The position numbers and the translations under genes are program-made. A model generated the notes under the pieces. That model made no database searches. It saw nothing but the letters and a program-made list of their open reading frames with translations, and was not told the origin of the DNA. From Patescibacteria group bacterium (GTDB taxonomy: Bacteria; Patescibacteriota; Microgenomatia; Daviesbacterales; UBA10151), in contig JAHIVD010000012.1 of the NCBI GenBank assembly GCA_018816815.1, forward strand, positions 1 to 27,274: a stretch of DNA of 27,274 nt. The letters are read 5' to 3'. Positions 13,264 to 21,326 of this stretch are shown here, piece after piece (the stretch's first letter is position 1; every line of letters begins with the position of its first letter).

Positions 13264-14526
13264 ATGCGCTACATTATAAACGGTGGAAAAAAGTTAAAAG
13301 GATCAGTTAAAATATCCGGTAATAAAAATTCGATTTTTCCCTGCATTGCAGCTTCGCTGTTGACTCAGGATGAAGTTGTTTTAGAAAATATATCTGATCT
13401 TAAGGATACGGAAATCCTGATACAGATTTTACAAAAATTAGGGATAAAGGTTCAGAAAAACCGCTCTACACTAAAAATTAAAGCTTTAAATATCCGCTAT
13501 TTCACTTTGCCGGAAGATTTAATGATTAAATTAAGGGGATCTCTTGTATTGGTAGGAGCCATTCTTGCAAGAGCAGGTAAAGTAAATTTTTATCATCCCG
13601 GAGGGGATATTATTGGTAAAAGAAGCATAGATACTCATCTTGAAGGTTTTAAAGCGCTGGGAGTGTCTTTAAAAAAGAGCAACTTGAAATATAGTTTGAG
13701 TATTCCGCAAGTAACTAGCGGGAATTACCGTATTTTCCTAAGGGAAGCTTCTGTTACGGCAACGGAAAATCTGATTTTGTTTTCAGTGCTAGGACAAAGA
13801 CAGGTAATTTTAGAAAACTGCGCCAAAGAACCTCATGTTGTGGATCTTTGTAACATGCTTTTGCAGATGGGTGCACGGATTGAGGGTGTTGGGACAGAAA
13901 CATTAACTATAACCGGTGTTGCTAAATTAAACGGGACCAATTTTCGGATCGGGGCAGACTACATTGAAGCAGGTACATATATAATAGCCTCAGCTGTAAC
14001 AGGTGGAGAAATTAAGATTGAAGGACTTGAGGGAGTTTATTTGGATCCTGTTTTAAAACCGCTTCAGAGTTTTGGTATTAAATTTGAACATATCGGTAGC
14101 ACCATCGTAGTTTATCCGTCAAAACTTAAATCAGTACCAGCACTTATTACCAATATTTGGCCCGGATTTCCAACTGATTTGATGAGTGTTGCTATAGTGT
14201 TGGCAACACAAGCTAAAGGAATAACCCTATGTCATGATTGGATGTATGAAGGAAGAATGTATTTTACTGACAAATTAATCAAAATGGGCGCCAAAATTAC
14301 TTTAGCTGATCCGCACAGAGTGCTGGTGTATGGACCAAATAGGTTGCGCGGAAGAGTGCTGGAAACTCCGGATATAAGGGCAGGAATGGCTTTAGTTGTT
14401 GCAGCATTGGTTTCAAAAGGGCAAAGTGTTATCAATCAAGCGGAATTAATCGAGAGAGGTTATGAAGGTGTAGTTGAGAAATTAAGAGCCCTTGGTGTGG
14501 ATATTAGTAGAGTTTGCGATCCCTAG
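13264..14526 (+). CDS. murA: UDP-GlcNAc 1-carboxyvinyltransferase MurA with Asp115
   Basis: Transfers enolpyruvate from PEP to UDP-GlcNAc, the first committed step of peptidoglycan synthesis. The 420-residue length is normal. The N-terminal SGNKNSIFPCIAASLL holds the conserved Lys-Asn pair (K21, N22), RGSLVLVGAILAR is the next block, and the active-site loop reads PGGDIIGKRSIDTH: the catalytic cysteine (Cys115 in E. coli) is Asp at the same number, codon GAT 13606-13608, while R120 is kept. Asp here is known from Mycobacterium, Chlamydia and Borrelia MurA, which are active and insensitive to fosfomycin. Later blocks (GADYIEAGTYIIA, WPGFPTDLMS, DIRAGMALVVAAL, ERGYEGVVEKLRALG) are complete. It lies between the cut murB and murF. 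Confidence 0.95.
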   Translation: MRYIINGGKKLKGSVKISGNKNSIFPCIAASLLTQDEVVLENISDLKDTEILIQILQKLGIKVQKNRSTLKIKALNIRYFTLPEDLMIKLRGSLVLVGAILARAGKVNFYHPGGDIIGKRSIDTHLEGFKALGVSLKKSNLKYSLSIPQVTSGNYRIFLREASVTATENLILFSVLGQRQVILENCAKEPHVVDLCNMLLQMGARIEGVGTETLTITGVAKLNGTNFRIGADYIEAGTYIIASAVTGGEIKIEGLEGVYLDPVLKPLQSFGIKFEHIGSTIVVYPSKLKSVPALITNIWPGFPTDLMSVAIVLATQAKGITLCHDWMYEGRMYFTDKLIKMGAKITLADPHRVLVYGPNRLRGRVLETPDIRAGMALVVAALVSKGQSVINQAELIERGYEGVVEKLRALGVDISRVCDP

Positions 14527-14546
14527 GATCTAAAGCAGGTTTAAGG

Positions 14547-14552
14547 TATAAT
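14547..14552 (+). promoter_or_regulatory. TATAAT 7 nt before murF start
   Basis: Consensus -10, then seven bases, then GTG 14560. No Shine-Dalgarno. The spacing predicts transcription starting at the GTG itself. No good -35 is visible, so the site may depend on the -10 alone or be accidental. Confidence 0.4.
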
Positions 14553-14559
14553 TGACGGT

Positions 14560-15759
14560 GTGGATATCGCAAAGCACCCGATTTGGGATCAAGTAACTCC
14601 TTATGAAACAAAAATTCCTGCTTTTAAAAAACCGTTCCATTTGCTTCGGATATATTTGGCTAAGCAATATGCCAAACTATATAAACCGGAAACATTTATT
14701 GGCGTAACAGGATCTGTTGGGAAAACTACTTGTGTGCAGGTTGCTAAAGCAGTTCTATCCCAAAAATATAAAACTATTTCAACAAAACCAAATCTAGATC
14801 CCATACTAAATATCCCGTCTACAATTTTAAGAGCGAATCCCACAATCCAGAAAATAATTTTGGAGATGGGGATAGAGTATAAAAATGAAATAGATTTTTA
14901 TCTCTCGCTTGTTAAACCTAAGACTGTTGTAGTTACTAAAATTGCCTATGTTCATAGTGAATTTCTTGGAGGAATAAACGGAATTTTAGAGGAAAAAGGT
15001 AAATTAGTGGCATCTTTAAAAAAAGGCGGAATGGCAATATTAAATTATGATGACCCAAATTGCAGAAAATTGGCCCAGAGTTGCAAAGGAACTGTTGTTT
15101 ATTATGGTATGGATCCCAAAAATTGCATTGTTTGGGCAGGTAATCTTAAAATAGAAAATTTTGCTACTACTTTTGAATTAAACCTTGGTGTAGAACGAGT
15201 TAAAATTAATTTCCAGCTTTTAGGATTACATCAAGTCTACTCAGCACTTGCCGGTGCTCTTTTAGGGGTTGTTAACGGAGTGCCGTTAACAAAAATTAAG
15301 TTGGCTTTGGAATCAATAAAGCCATCAGAGCATCGTTTGCAGGCAGTTCAAGGCCCTAATGGTTCAATTTTGTTGGATGATACTTATAACAGTTCACCAA
15401 GTGCACTGGAAGCTTCTATAGATGTTTTGCTTGCTATGCCGGCAAGACGTAGGATAATTGTGTTGGGTGAAATGAGAGAATTAGGTTCATATTCTGAGAA
15501 GCTGCATAGAGCAGCTGCGCAAAAAATATATAAAGAAAAATTGGATTTTGTTTTTTTAAGTAAGGGAGATACGGAATTTATAGCAGATGAATTAAAAAGT
15601 TTAGGTTATTGGGAAGATAGGCTGGAATCAAATTTAGGTAATTCTGATATTGTTTCAAGACTGCTTAGAATATTGGGGAAAGGTGATCTTTGTTTGATTA
15701 AGGGGTCCAGAGCAGTAAGACTGGATGAGGTTGTGAAGAGGGTTGCAAAAAAAACATGA
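14560..15759 (+). CDS. murF: MurF-type Mur ligase with short N-terminal domain
   Basis: Probable UDP-MurNAc-tripeptide:D-Ala-D-Ala ligase, last cytoplasmic step before MraY. GTG start at 14560, 399 residues. P-loop GVTGSVGKTT (K55), substrate segment STKPNLDPILNIPSTIL, EMGIEYKNEIDFYLSLVKP, EEKGKLVASL (carbamylated lysine region), FQLLGLHQVYSALAGALLG, SEHRLQ and the MurF marker LLDDTYNSSPSALEASID, followed by VLGEMRELGSYSEKLH. The usual N-terminal domain is cut: P-loop lysine at 55, against roughly 110 in typical MurF of about 450 residues. This mirrors the short MurE upstream. The end overlaps mraY by four bases (ATGA), showing translational coupling. Confidence 0.88.
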   Translation: MDIAKHPIWDQVTPYETKIPAFKKPFHLLRIYLAKQYAKLYKPETFIGVTGSVGKTTCVQVAKAVLSQKYKTISTKPNLDPILNIPSTILRANPTIQKIILEMGIEYKNEIDFYLSLVKPKTVVVTKIAYVHSEFLGGINGILEEKGKLVASLKKGGMAILNYDDPNCRKLAQSCKGTVVYYGMDPKNCIVWAGNLKIENFATTFELNLGVERVKINFQLLGLHQVYSALAGALLGVVNGVPLTKIKLALESIKPSEHRLQAVQGPNGSILLDDTYNSSPSALEASIDVLLAMPARRRIIVLGEMRELGSYSEKLHRAAAQKIYKEKLDFVFLSKGDTEFIADELKSLGYWEDRLESNLGNSDIVSRLLRILGKGDLCLIKGSRAVRLDEVVKRVAKKT

Positions 15760-16766
15760 CTCAATTGCTTGGACTGGTTTTACTATCATTTATAGTGACA
15801 TCGGTTTTTATGGTGCCATTTATTGATCTGCTCTTTTATTTAAAGAGACGCTTTGAGCGGATTCAAGAAAAAGAAGAGAAAAAATCTGAAACTCCTATAC
15901 ATGATCAATTAATGAAAAAAGACATTGGCACTCCTTCGGGCGGTGGAATACTTTTAATTTGCATACTGGTAGTTTTAAGTGTTGGATATGCTTTTTTAGG
16001 CCCTTCTGTTGATAAAATGTCCCTGGGAATTTTGCTTTTTACTTTAGTTTCCTTCGGATCCTTGGGTTTAATTGATGATATTAAATTTATAATCACCAGA
16101 AGAAAAGGTAAGTTGATGGGGCTTGGTAGAAAAAAAATGTTGCTAATTCAAACTATTTTGGCTTTTACCATATCAATAATGCTCTACTTTATGGCAGGGT
16201 TAAATAATTTCTATATTTTAGGCCTAGGTAATTTTATTATGAATATTTGGTATATTCCACTGGCAGCTTTTGTAATTATTTCATTTGCAAATGCCTATAA
16301 TATTTCAGATGGTTTGGATGGTTTATCTGCAGGACTTTTGCTTATTTGTTTGTTTGCTTTTTTAGCGCTTAATGCGCAAAACTTGAATTTGTCACTTGCA
16401 CCATTTATAGGAATCTGGATTGGTTTGCTTTTTGCTTTTTTGTATTTTAATATTTGGCCTGCCAGAATTTTTTTAGGTGATGCAGGTGCTTTTGCATTTG
16501 GCGCAACATTGGCAGTTGTCGGGCTGTTAACAGGTAAAATTTTAGCTTTAGCAATAATTGGAGGTATGTATATTGTTATTGTTTCTTCATCTTTGATTCA
16601 AATACTATCTAAAAAAGTTCTAAAAAGAAGAATTTTTCCGGTTTCTCCGTTTCATATGTATTTAAAATACAAGAATTGGGAGGAGCCGAAAATAGTCAGC
16701 AGGTTTTGGTTGGCAGGCGGAATATTTGCAATTTTAGGCTTATGGATAGCTTCACTTTCAAAATAA
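15756..16766 (+). CDS. mraY: Phospho-MurNAc-pentapeptide translocase MraY
   Basis: Integral membrane enzyme that moves phospho-MurNAc-pentapeptide onto undecaprenyl phosphate, making lipid I. The 336 residues form about ten hydrophobic segments. Key blocks are DIGTPSGGGILLI (the family's 'PTMGG' region), LIDDIKFI with the Asp pair, NAYNISDGLDGLSAGLL with the catalytic Asp region, and FLGDAGAFAFGATLA. The last cytoplasmic loop, usually 'HHHFEL.GW.EPK', reads HMYLKYKNWEEPKIVSRFW: only the first of three histidines is kept (H300). Catalytic aspartates are intact, so it should be active. It overlaps murF by four bases and precedes ftsW by 25. Confidence 0.92.
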   Translation: MTQLLGLVLLSFIVTSVFMVPFIDLLFYLKRRFERIQEKEEKKSETPIHDQLMKKDIGTPSGGGILLICILVVLSVGYAFLGPSVDKMSLGILLFTLVSFGSLGLIDDIKFIITRRKGKLMGLGRKKMLLIQTILAFTISIMLYFMAGLNNFYILGLGNFIMNIWYIPLAAFVIISFANAYNISDGLDGLSAGLLLICLFAFLALNAQNLNLSLAPFIGIWIGLLFAFLYFNIWPARIFLGDAGAFAFGATLAVVGLLTGKILALAIIGGMYIVIVSSSLIQILSKKVLKRRIFPVSPFHMYLKYKNWEEPKIVSRFWLAGGIFAILGLWIASLSK

Positions 16767-16791
16767 GATCAATATTTTTATTAAAAAACCT

Positions 16792-17895
16792 ATGATATTT
16801 AAAAAAGTAAAACTTCAATCACAGAAAGAGTGCATGGATTTACCTCTTCTTGTAACAACCGCGGTACTGATCCTCTTTGGTTTATTAATAGTTTATGATG
16901 CTTCGGCAATTAAGGGTTTAAATGATTTTAATGATAATTTCTATTATATAAAACAGCAACTTATTTGGATGACGATCGGTGTTTTTTCATTGGTTTTCTT
17001 TGCCAGATTTAATTATAGAAAATTTAAACTCCTTGCAGTCCCATTGCTTCTTTGTTCATTAGCTCTTTTGGTTGCAGTTTTTATTCCGGGACTGGGAGTT
17101 TCAGGCGGAGGAGCTCATCGTTGGTTAAGATTTGGGAGCGTGACAATTCAACCAGCTGAAATAATTAAATTAACTGGAGTAATTTATTTTGCAGTGCTTT
17201 TTGAAAAGAAAACTAAAGCACTCCCCTTTTTAATGTTAGTTGCAGGTGTTACTTTTATTACTGCTGTTTTGCAAAAGGATTTGGGTTCTTCAGCTGTTTT
17301 TGTTTTAACAGCCTTTGCTATTTACTTTGCAGCCGGAGGAGCGCTTTGGCATTTTATTTTAACTATTCCGGTTGGAATAGCAGCAGCTGCAGCTTTGATA
17401 CTTACTTCTGCTTACAGAAGCAAGAGAATATTGGCATTTTTAAACCCATTTTCTGATCCGCAAGGTTATACTTACCACATTCTTCAGGTTTTAATAGCAC
17501 TTGGATCAGGGGGTTTATTTGGTTTAGGTCTGGGGCACTCCAGGCAAAAATTTGCATATATCCCAGAGGTTCATACAGATTCCATTTTTGCTATTATTGG
17601 AGAGGAACTGGGATTTATGGGTGGAATTTTCGTGATAGCATTGTTTGCCATTCTTTTAATAAGGGGTTTTAAGATTGCACAAAATGCTCAGGATAATTTT
17701 GGAAAAATTTTAAGTTTAGGACTTATTTCCTGGTTGGGAATTCAAGCAATAATTAACCTATCTTCTATGACATCATTATTTCCGCTGACAGGAGTGCCGC
17801 TTCCTTTTATTTCGTATGGAGGTTCAGCATTAGTTGCAAACTTAACAGCTGTTGGAATTTTACTGAATATTTCAAAACAAAACCATAAATTATGA
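16792..17895 (+). CDS. ftsW: Septal peptidoglycan polymerase FtsW (SEDS family)
   Basis: Polymerises lipid II into glycan strands at the division site together with FtsI. It has 367 residues with roughly ten membrane helices. SEDS signatures are GGAHRWLRFGSVTIQPAEIIKL, LQKDLGSSAVFVLTAFAIYF, DPQGYTYHILQVLIALGSGGLFGLGLGHS, HTDSIFAIIGEELGFMG and the end LTGVPLPFISYGGSALVANL. The Asp in the QKDLGS loop fits the catalytic or metal-site aspartate of this family. RodA cannot be excluded by sequence alone, but position between mraY and murG argues for FtsW. No Shine-Dalgarno is clear at ATG 16792. Stop is TGA. Confidence 0.9.
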   Translation: MIFKKVKLQSQKECMDLPLLVTTAVLILFGLLIVYDASAIKGLNDFNDNFYYIKQQLIWMTIGVFSLVFFARFNYRKFKLLAVPLLLCSLALLVAVFIPGLGVSGGGAHRWLRFGSVTIQPAEIIKLTGVIYFAVLFEKKTKALPFLMLVAGVTFITAVLQKDLGSSAVFVLTAFAIYFAAGGALWHFILTIPVGIAAAAALILTSAYRSKRILAFLNPFSDPQGYTYHILQVLIALGSGGLFGLGLGHSRQKFAYIPEVHTDSIFAIIGEELGFMGGIFVIALFAILLIRGFKIAQNAQDNFGKILSLGLISWLGIQAIINLSSMTSLFPLTGVPLPFISYGGSALVANLTAVGILLNISKQNHKL

Positions 17896-17920
17896 AACTG
17901 AAGCCTTTTAAATTGGAAAA

Positions 17921-19030
17921 ATGAAAATTTTAGTTACAGGAACACATTTTACACCGGCAATAGCAACTATTGAGGAATTAAGGAAGACCAGTGGGGTAGA
18001 TGTGGTTTATGTTGGGAGAAAAACAACCCAGGAAGGAGATAAGACTGCTTCAGTAGAGTCGCAAATTCTGCCAGCAAAGGGAATTAAATTTATTCCAATA
18101 ATAGCAGGAAGATTGCAAAGAGTCCTTACTCTTTATACAATTCCGTCTCTTTTTAAAATACCAATTGGCTTTATTCAGGCTTTTTATATAGTTTTATCTG
18201 AAAAACCGGATGTAATTTTATCCTTTGGCGGTTATGTGGCTGTTCCGGTAGTTTTTTTGGGGTGGCTTTTGTCAGTACCTATTGTAATTCATGAGCAGAC
18301 TTTGGTTTCCGGTCTTGCAAATAAAATCAGTGCTTTATTCGCGGATAAAATTTGTTTAAGTTTTGTTTCAAAATTTTCTCTTAAAAAAGAAAATACTATT
18401 TTGACAGGTAATCCAATCAGAAAAGAAATTCTGCAGCCGGAAAATAAACCGGATTTAATATATGAAAGAATTTTTAAAACAGCAAAACAAAAAAACCTGC
18501 CTGTTTTACTTGTTACAGGGGGGAATCAAGGGTCACATATTTTAAATACTGCAGTTGAGAAAGCTTTGGATGAATTAACAAAAATAGCTTTAATTATTCA
18601 TGTAACCGGAGATAATAAATTTAATGATTTCGGAAGACTTAAAAATAAGCAAAATGATCATTACTTAGTTAAAAAATGGATAGGTGACGGGTGGGGTGCT
18701 ATGCTTTCGAAAATAGATTTAGTTATTTCCAGGGCAGGAATAAATACTCTGACAGAGTTAGCTTTCCTGGGAAAGCCTGCATTAGTTATCCCGATCCCGT
18801 ATCTTTACCAAGACGAACAAAACAAAAATGCCGAATATTTTAAAGGTTTAGGTTTAGCGGGAATTTTACCTCAATCTAAATTATCTGCAGAATCTCTTTT
18901 TAAAGAGATAGAAAGTGCGCTGAGGAATTTACCTTTATTAACCAAAGCAGCTTTAGGTGCAAAATCCGTTGTGATCACATCTGCTGCAAAACGGATAGCG
19001 CTTGAGACAATACTGCTTAAAAAGATATGA
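17921..19030 (+). CDS. murG: MurG, lipid II-forming GlcNAc transferase
   Basis: Peripheral membrane GT-B enzyme that adds GlcNAc from UDP-GlcNAc to lipid I. It has 369 residues. The first glycine-rich loop, usually GGTGGH, is altered to VTGTHFTPA; His is kept but most glycines are lost. The other signatures are good: SFGGYVAVPVVFLGWLLSVPIVIHEQT (lipid I side), LVTGGNQGSHILN (second glycine loop), and the UDP-GlcNAc block RAGINTLTELAFLGKPALVIPIPYLYQDEQNKNAEYF. The stop overlaps ftsQ by four bases (ATGA, 19027-19030). The changed first loop may affect acceptor binding but appears compatible with function given how intact the rest is. Confidence 0.88.
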   Translation: MKILVTGTHFTPAIATIEELRKTSGVDVVYVGRKTTQEGDKTASVESQILPAKGIKFIPIIAGRLQRVLTLYTIPSLFKIPIGFIQAFYIVLSEKPDVILSFGGYVAVPVVFLGWLLSVPIVIHEQTLVSGLANKISALFADKICLSFVSKFSLKKENTILTGNPIRKEILQPENKPDLIYERIFKTAKQKNLPVLLVTGGNQGSHILNTAVEKALDELTKIALIIHVTGDNKFNDFGRLKNKQNDHYLVKKWIGDGWGAMLSKIDLVISRAGINTLTELAFLGKPALVIPIPYLYQDEQNKNAEYFKGLGLAGILPQSKLSAESLFKEIESALRNLPLLTKAALGAKSVVITSAAKRIALETILLKKI

Positions 19031-19833
19031 TCAGGAAAGGTAGAAGAAAACCTCTAAGATTTTTAAAATTTATTTTTTTATCACTTGTTGGTTTAATTAT
19101 TGCAGTAGTAATACTTATTGACCGCTCCGGTTTTTTCCACATCAGACAAATTGAGGTTTCAGGAGATAAAATAGATTGCGCAAACACCGACCAATTGAAA
19201 AACGAATCAGGTCTGTACGGACAAAATTTCTTTTTTTTAAATGATAAGCAATTACTGGAAAGTTTAAAAGAAAAATTTGTCTGCATAAGGATTGCCACAG
19301 TTGGCCGTATGATTCCTGATAAAGTAAAACTCCAAATTATATCAAGGAAACCGGCTGCAATTTTACTGAAAACTAGAGAAAAGCAAGCTTCCTTGTCTTC
19401 TTTAATTAATAATGTTGCAACTTCTGAGGCATCAGTGGCACAGGACTCTTATATAGTAGACGACGAAGGTGTGGTTTTTTCCAAAAGCATAGATAATCTG
19501 GATATTCCGGAAATTTACATTGACGATTCAGAAATTGTTATAGGTAAGAGATTTAAAAATAATTTAATTAATCATTCTTTGAAGATTATAGAAGGGATTA
19601 AAAAATTTGGTGTAACTGTAAACAAAAGCTGGATTGCTGAAGGATTTTTCATTGTAAATCCGGATACAGTAGATCCAAAAATTATTTTCCGGTTAAATGA
19701 CCAAATTGATATTCAACTTGCATCTTTACAATTAATCCTTGCAGAGGCTAAAATAGATTTTAGAGAACTCATATTTATCGATTTAAGATTTGATAAACCG
19801 ATTGTGAGATTTGCCCCTAAAAATCATGATTAA
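19027..19833 (+). CDS. ftsQ: Cell division protein FtsQ (POTRA domain)
   Basis: Bitopic divisome protein linking FtsL/FtsB to the rest of the septal machinery. The 268 residues have a basic cytoplasmic tail (MIRKGRRKPLRFLKF), a membrane helix (about 15-33) and an external POTRA domain starting at FFHIRQIEVSGDKI, with the run ending in VGRMIPDKVKLQIISRKPAAIL, typical of FtsQ/DivIB. A beta domain follows, including YIVDDEGVVFSKS. The start ATG shares bases with the murG stop. Two cysteines near residues 52 and 81 might pair outside the membrane. The call rests on topology, the POTRA pattern and position before ftsA. Confidence 0.85.
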   Translation: MIRKGRRKPLRFLKFIFLSLVGLIIAVVILIDRSGFFHIRQIEVSGDKIDCANTDQLKNESGLYGQNFFFLNDKQLLESLKEKFVCIRIATVGRMIPDKVKLQIISRKPAAILLKTREKQASLSSLINNVATSEASVAQDSYIVDDEGVVFSKSIDNLDIPEIYIDDSEIVIGKRFKNNLINHSLKIIEGIKKFGVTVNKSWIAEGFFIVNPDTVDPKIIFRLNDQIDIQLASLQLILAEAKIDFRELIFIDLRFDKPIVRFAPKNHD

Positions 19834-19851
19834 GGACGAACAGTTCTGTTT

Positions 19852-19876
19852 TATAATAAATTCTAATAGAGAAAGG
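19852..19876 (+). promoter_or_regulatory. TATAAT and Shine-Dalgarno before ftsA
   Basis: TATAAT at 19852-19857 may start an ftsA transcript. GAGAAAGG (19869-19876) is one of the clearest Shine-Dalgarno sequences in the cluster, seven bases before the GTG at 19884, and decides that start. No strong -35. Confidence 0.45.
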
Positions 19877-19883
19877 CGCAGCA

Positions 19884-21188
19884 GTGGCAAAAGATAAAAT
19901 TGTTTGCGGAATAGATGTTGGTTCATCAAAAATAGCAACCCTGATTGCATCGATAGATGAATCCGGCAAAAAAAATTTAATTGGAGTTTCTTCAACTGCC
20001 TCAAAAGGTGTAAAAAAGACACAGGTAGTTGATATAGATGAAGCAGTAGGAGCTATAACAGAATCTGTAGAGGCAGCCGAAAGAATGGCTGGTTATTCTA
20101 TTTCGCAAGCATTCATATCTCTTGGCGGACCTCAAATAGAAAGTGTAAACCAACACGCAGTCGTAGCTGTTTCCGAACCTGAAGGTGAAATTAAAGATTC
20201 AGACGTAAGAAGGGTAAATGACGCGGCCCGGGCAATACCTCTTCCTTCGTCAAGGGAAATACTTCATGTAATCCCGCGCACTTTTACGGTTGACGGACAA
20301 GAAGGTATAAAAGACCCGGCAGGGATGACCGGAGTGAGGCTTGAAACAGAAACCCACATTATTACAGGTTCTACAACTTCAATGAGAAATCTTGTCAAAT
20401 GTATTTCACAAGTAGGAATTGATGTAACAGAGCTGGTTTTTTCAGGTATTGCCTCTGCATTGGCTGTTTTAACTGATACTGAAAAGGAGCTAGGGGTAGT
20501 CTTGGTTGATATTGGCGGAGAAACAACAGATGTTGTTATTTTTATAGACGGATCTGTTGCTTATTCATCGGTTGTGCCGATTGGTGCACGTCACATCACT
20601 TCGGATATGGCTGTAGGGCTTCGGGTGTCGCTTGAATCAGCAGAAAAGATCAAATTATCGTTGAATAAGATTTCAAAAGTTCCTGCAATGGCCGGAGAAA
20701 GAAAAGAAGAAAACAATAAAGCTAATTTAAGTCAAAAGAAGAAAAACGAGGAAATAATAGATGTTAAGTCTCTGGGGATTCAGGAGGATATACAAAAAAT
20801 TTCCCGTAAATCAGTAACTGATGGAATTATTAAACCCCGGTTGCAGGAAATATTTAAATATGTTGGTAAAGAAATTAAAAAGAGCGGTTTTGGAACGCAA
20901 ACACCATCTGGTTTGGTGTTCTGCGGAGGCGGTGCCCAAACAGTTGGTGTGCTGGAACAGGCAAAATATGTGCTTGGTTTCCCTGCAAGACTTGGTCAAA
21001 TTGACGGTTTGTCAGGACTTATAGAAGAAGTAGATTCTCCTGCGTTTGCTTCTGCAGCAGGACTTATTCTTTATGGAGCGGCACAAAACACTCAAGGCCA
21101 GCTGCGTATCCCTGTTTTATCCGGCAGTTTGCCGATAAAAGGGGTAATACAAAAGGGAATAGATTTGGTTAAGTCATTTTTGCCTTAA
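19884..21188 (+). CDS. ftsA: Cell division protein FtsA (actin-like FtsZ membrane tether)
   Basis: Actin-fold ATPase that anchors FtsZ filaments to the membrane. GTG start at 19884, 434 residues. Phosphate-1 loop CGIDVGSSKIATLIA at the N-terminus, the SHS2 insertion (about 85-165, with the segment ISLGGPQIESVNQHAVVAVS), phosphate-2 VVLVDIGGETTDVVIF and the adenosine motif VFCGGGAQTVGVLE are in order. Residues about 270-300 are a lysine/asparagine-rich insertion likely to be a flexible loop. The C-terminal KGVIQKGIDLVKSFLP can form the amphipathic membrane-targeting helix. Position between ftsQ and ftsZ is standard. Confidence 0.95.
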   Translation: MAKDKIVCGIDVGSSKIATLIASIDESGKKNLIGVSSTASKGVKKTQVVDIDEAVGAITESVEAAERMAGYSISQAFISLGGPQIESVNQHAVVAVSEPEGEIKDSDVRRVNDAARAIPLPSSREILHVIPRTFTVDGQEGIKDPAGMTGVRLETETHIITGSTTSMRNLVKCISQVGIDVTELVFSGIASALAVLTDTEKELGVVLVDIGGETTDVVIFIDGSVAYSSVVPIGARHITSDMAVGLRVSLESAEKIKLSLNKISKVPAMAGERKEENNKANLSQKKKNEEIIDVKSLGIQEDIQKISRKSVTDGIIKPRLQEIFKYVGKEIKKSGFGTQTPSGLVFCGGGAQTVGVLEQAKYVLGFPARLGQIDGLSGLIEEVDSPAFASAAGLILYGAAQNTQGQLRIPVLSGSLPIKGVIQKGIDLVKSFLP

Positions 21189-21196
21189 GCAGGGAC

Positions 21197-21226
21197 TTGA
21201 TATTATTACTGCTGATCTGCTATATT
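21197..21226 (+). promoter_or_regulatory. ftsZ promoter
   Basis: TTGATA (21197-21202), 18-base spacer, TATATT (21221-21226) preceded by TGC, giving an extended -10. Two further TATAAT hexamers lie nearer the gene (about 21292 and 21309-21314). A separate promoter would let FtsZ exceed the rest of the cluster. Confidence 0.6.
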
Positions 21227-21265
21227 CTGCCCGAGAGGAAATTATATTATCGAGAATAAGTTATT

Positions 21266-21285
21266 ATTGAAATAATTGTTTCAAT
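21266..21285 (+). promoter_or_regulatory. Perfect inverted repeat in the ftsZ leader
   Basis: ATTGAAA and TTTCAAT around six bases (TAATTG), 40 bases after the -10 and 41 before the ftsZ ATG. It is either a small RNA hairpin or a protein-binding site; nothing shows which. Confidence 0.4.
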
Positions 21286-21326
21286 GGTAAATATAATTCT
21301 TAAGTTAATATAATTTTTAAAAAATT

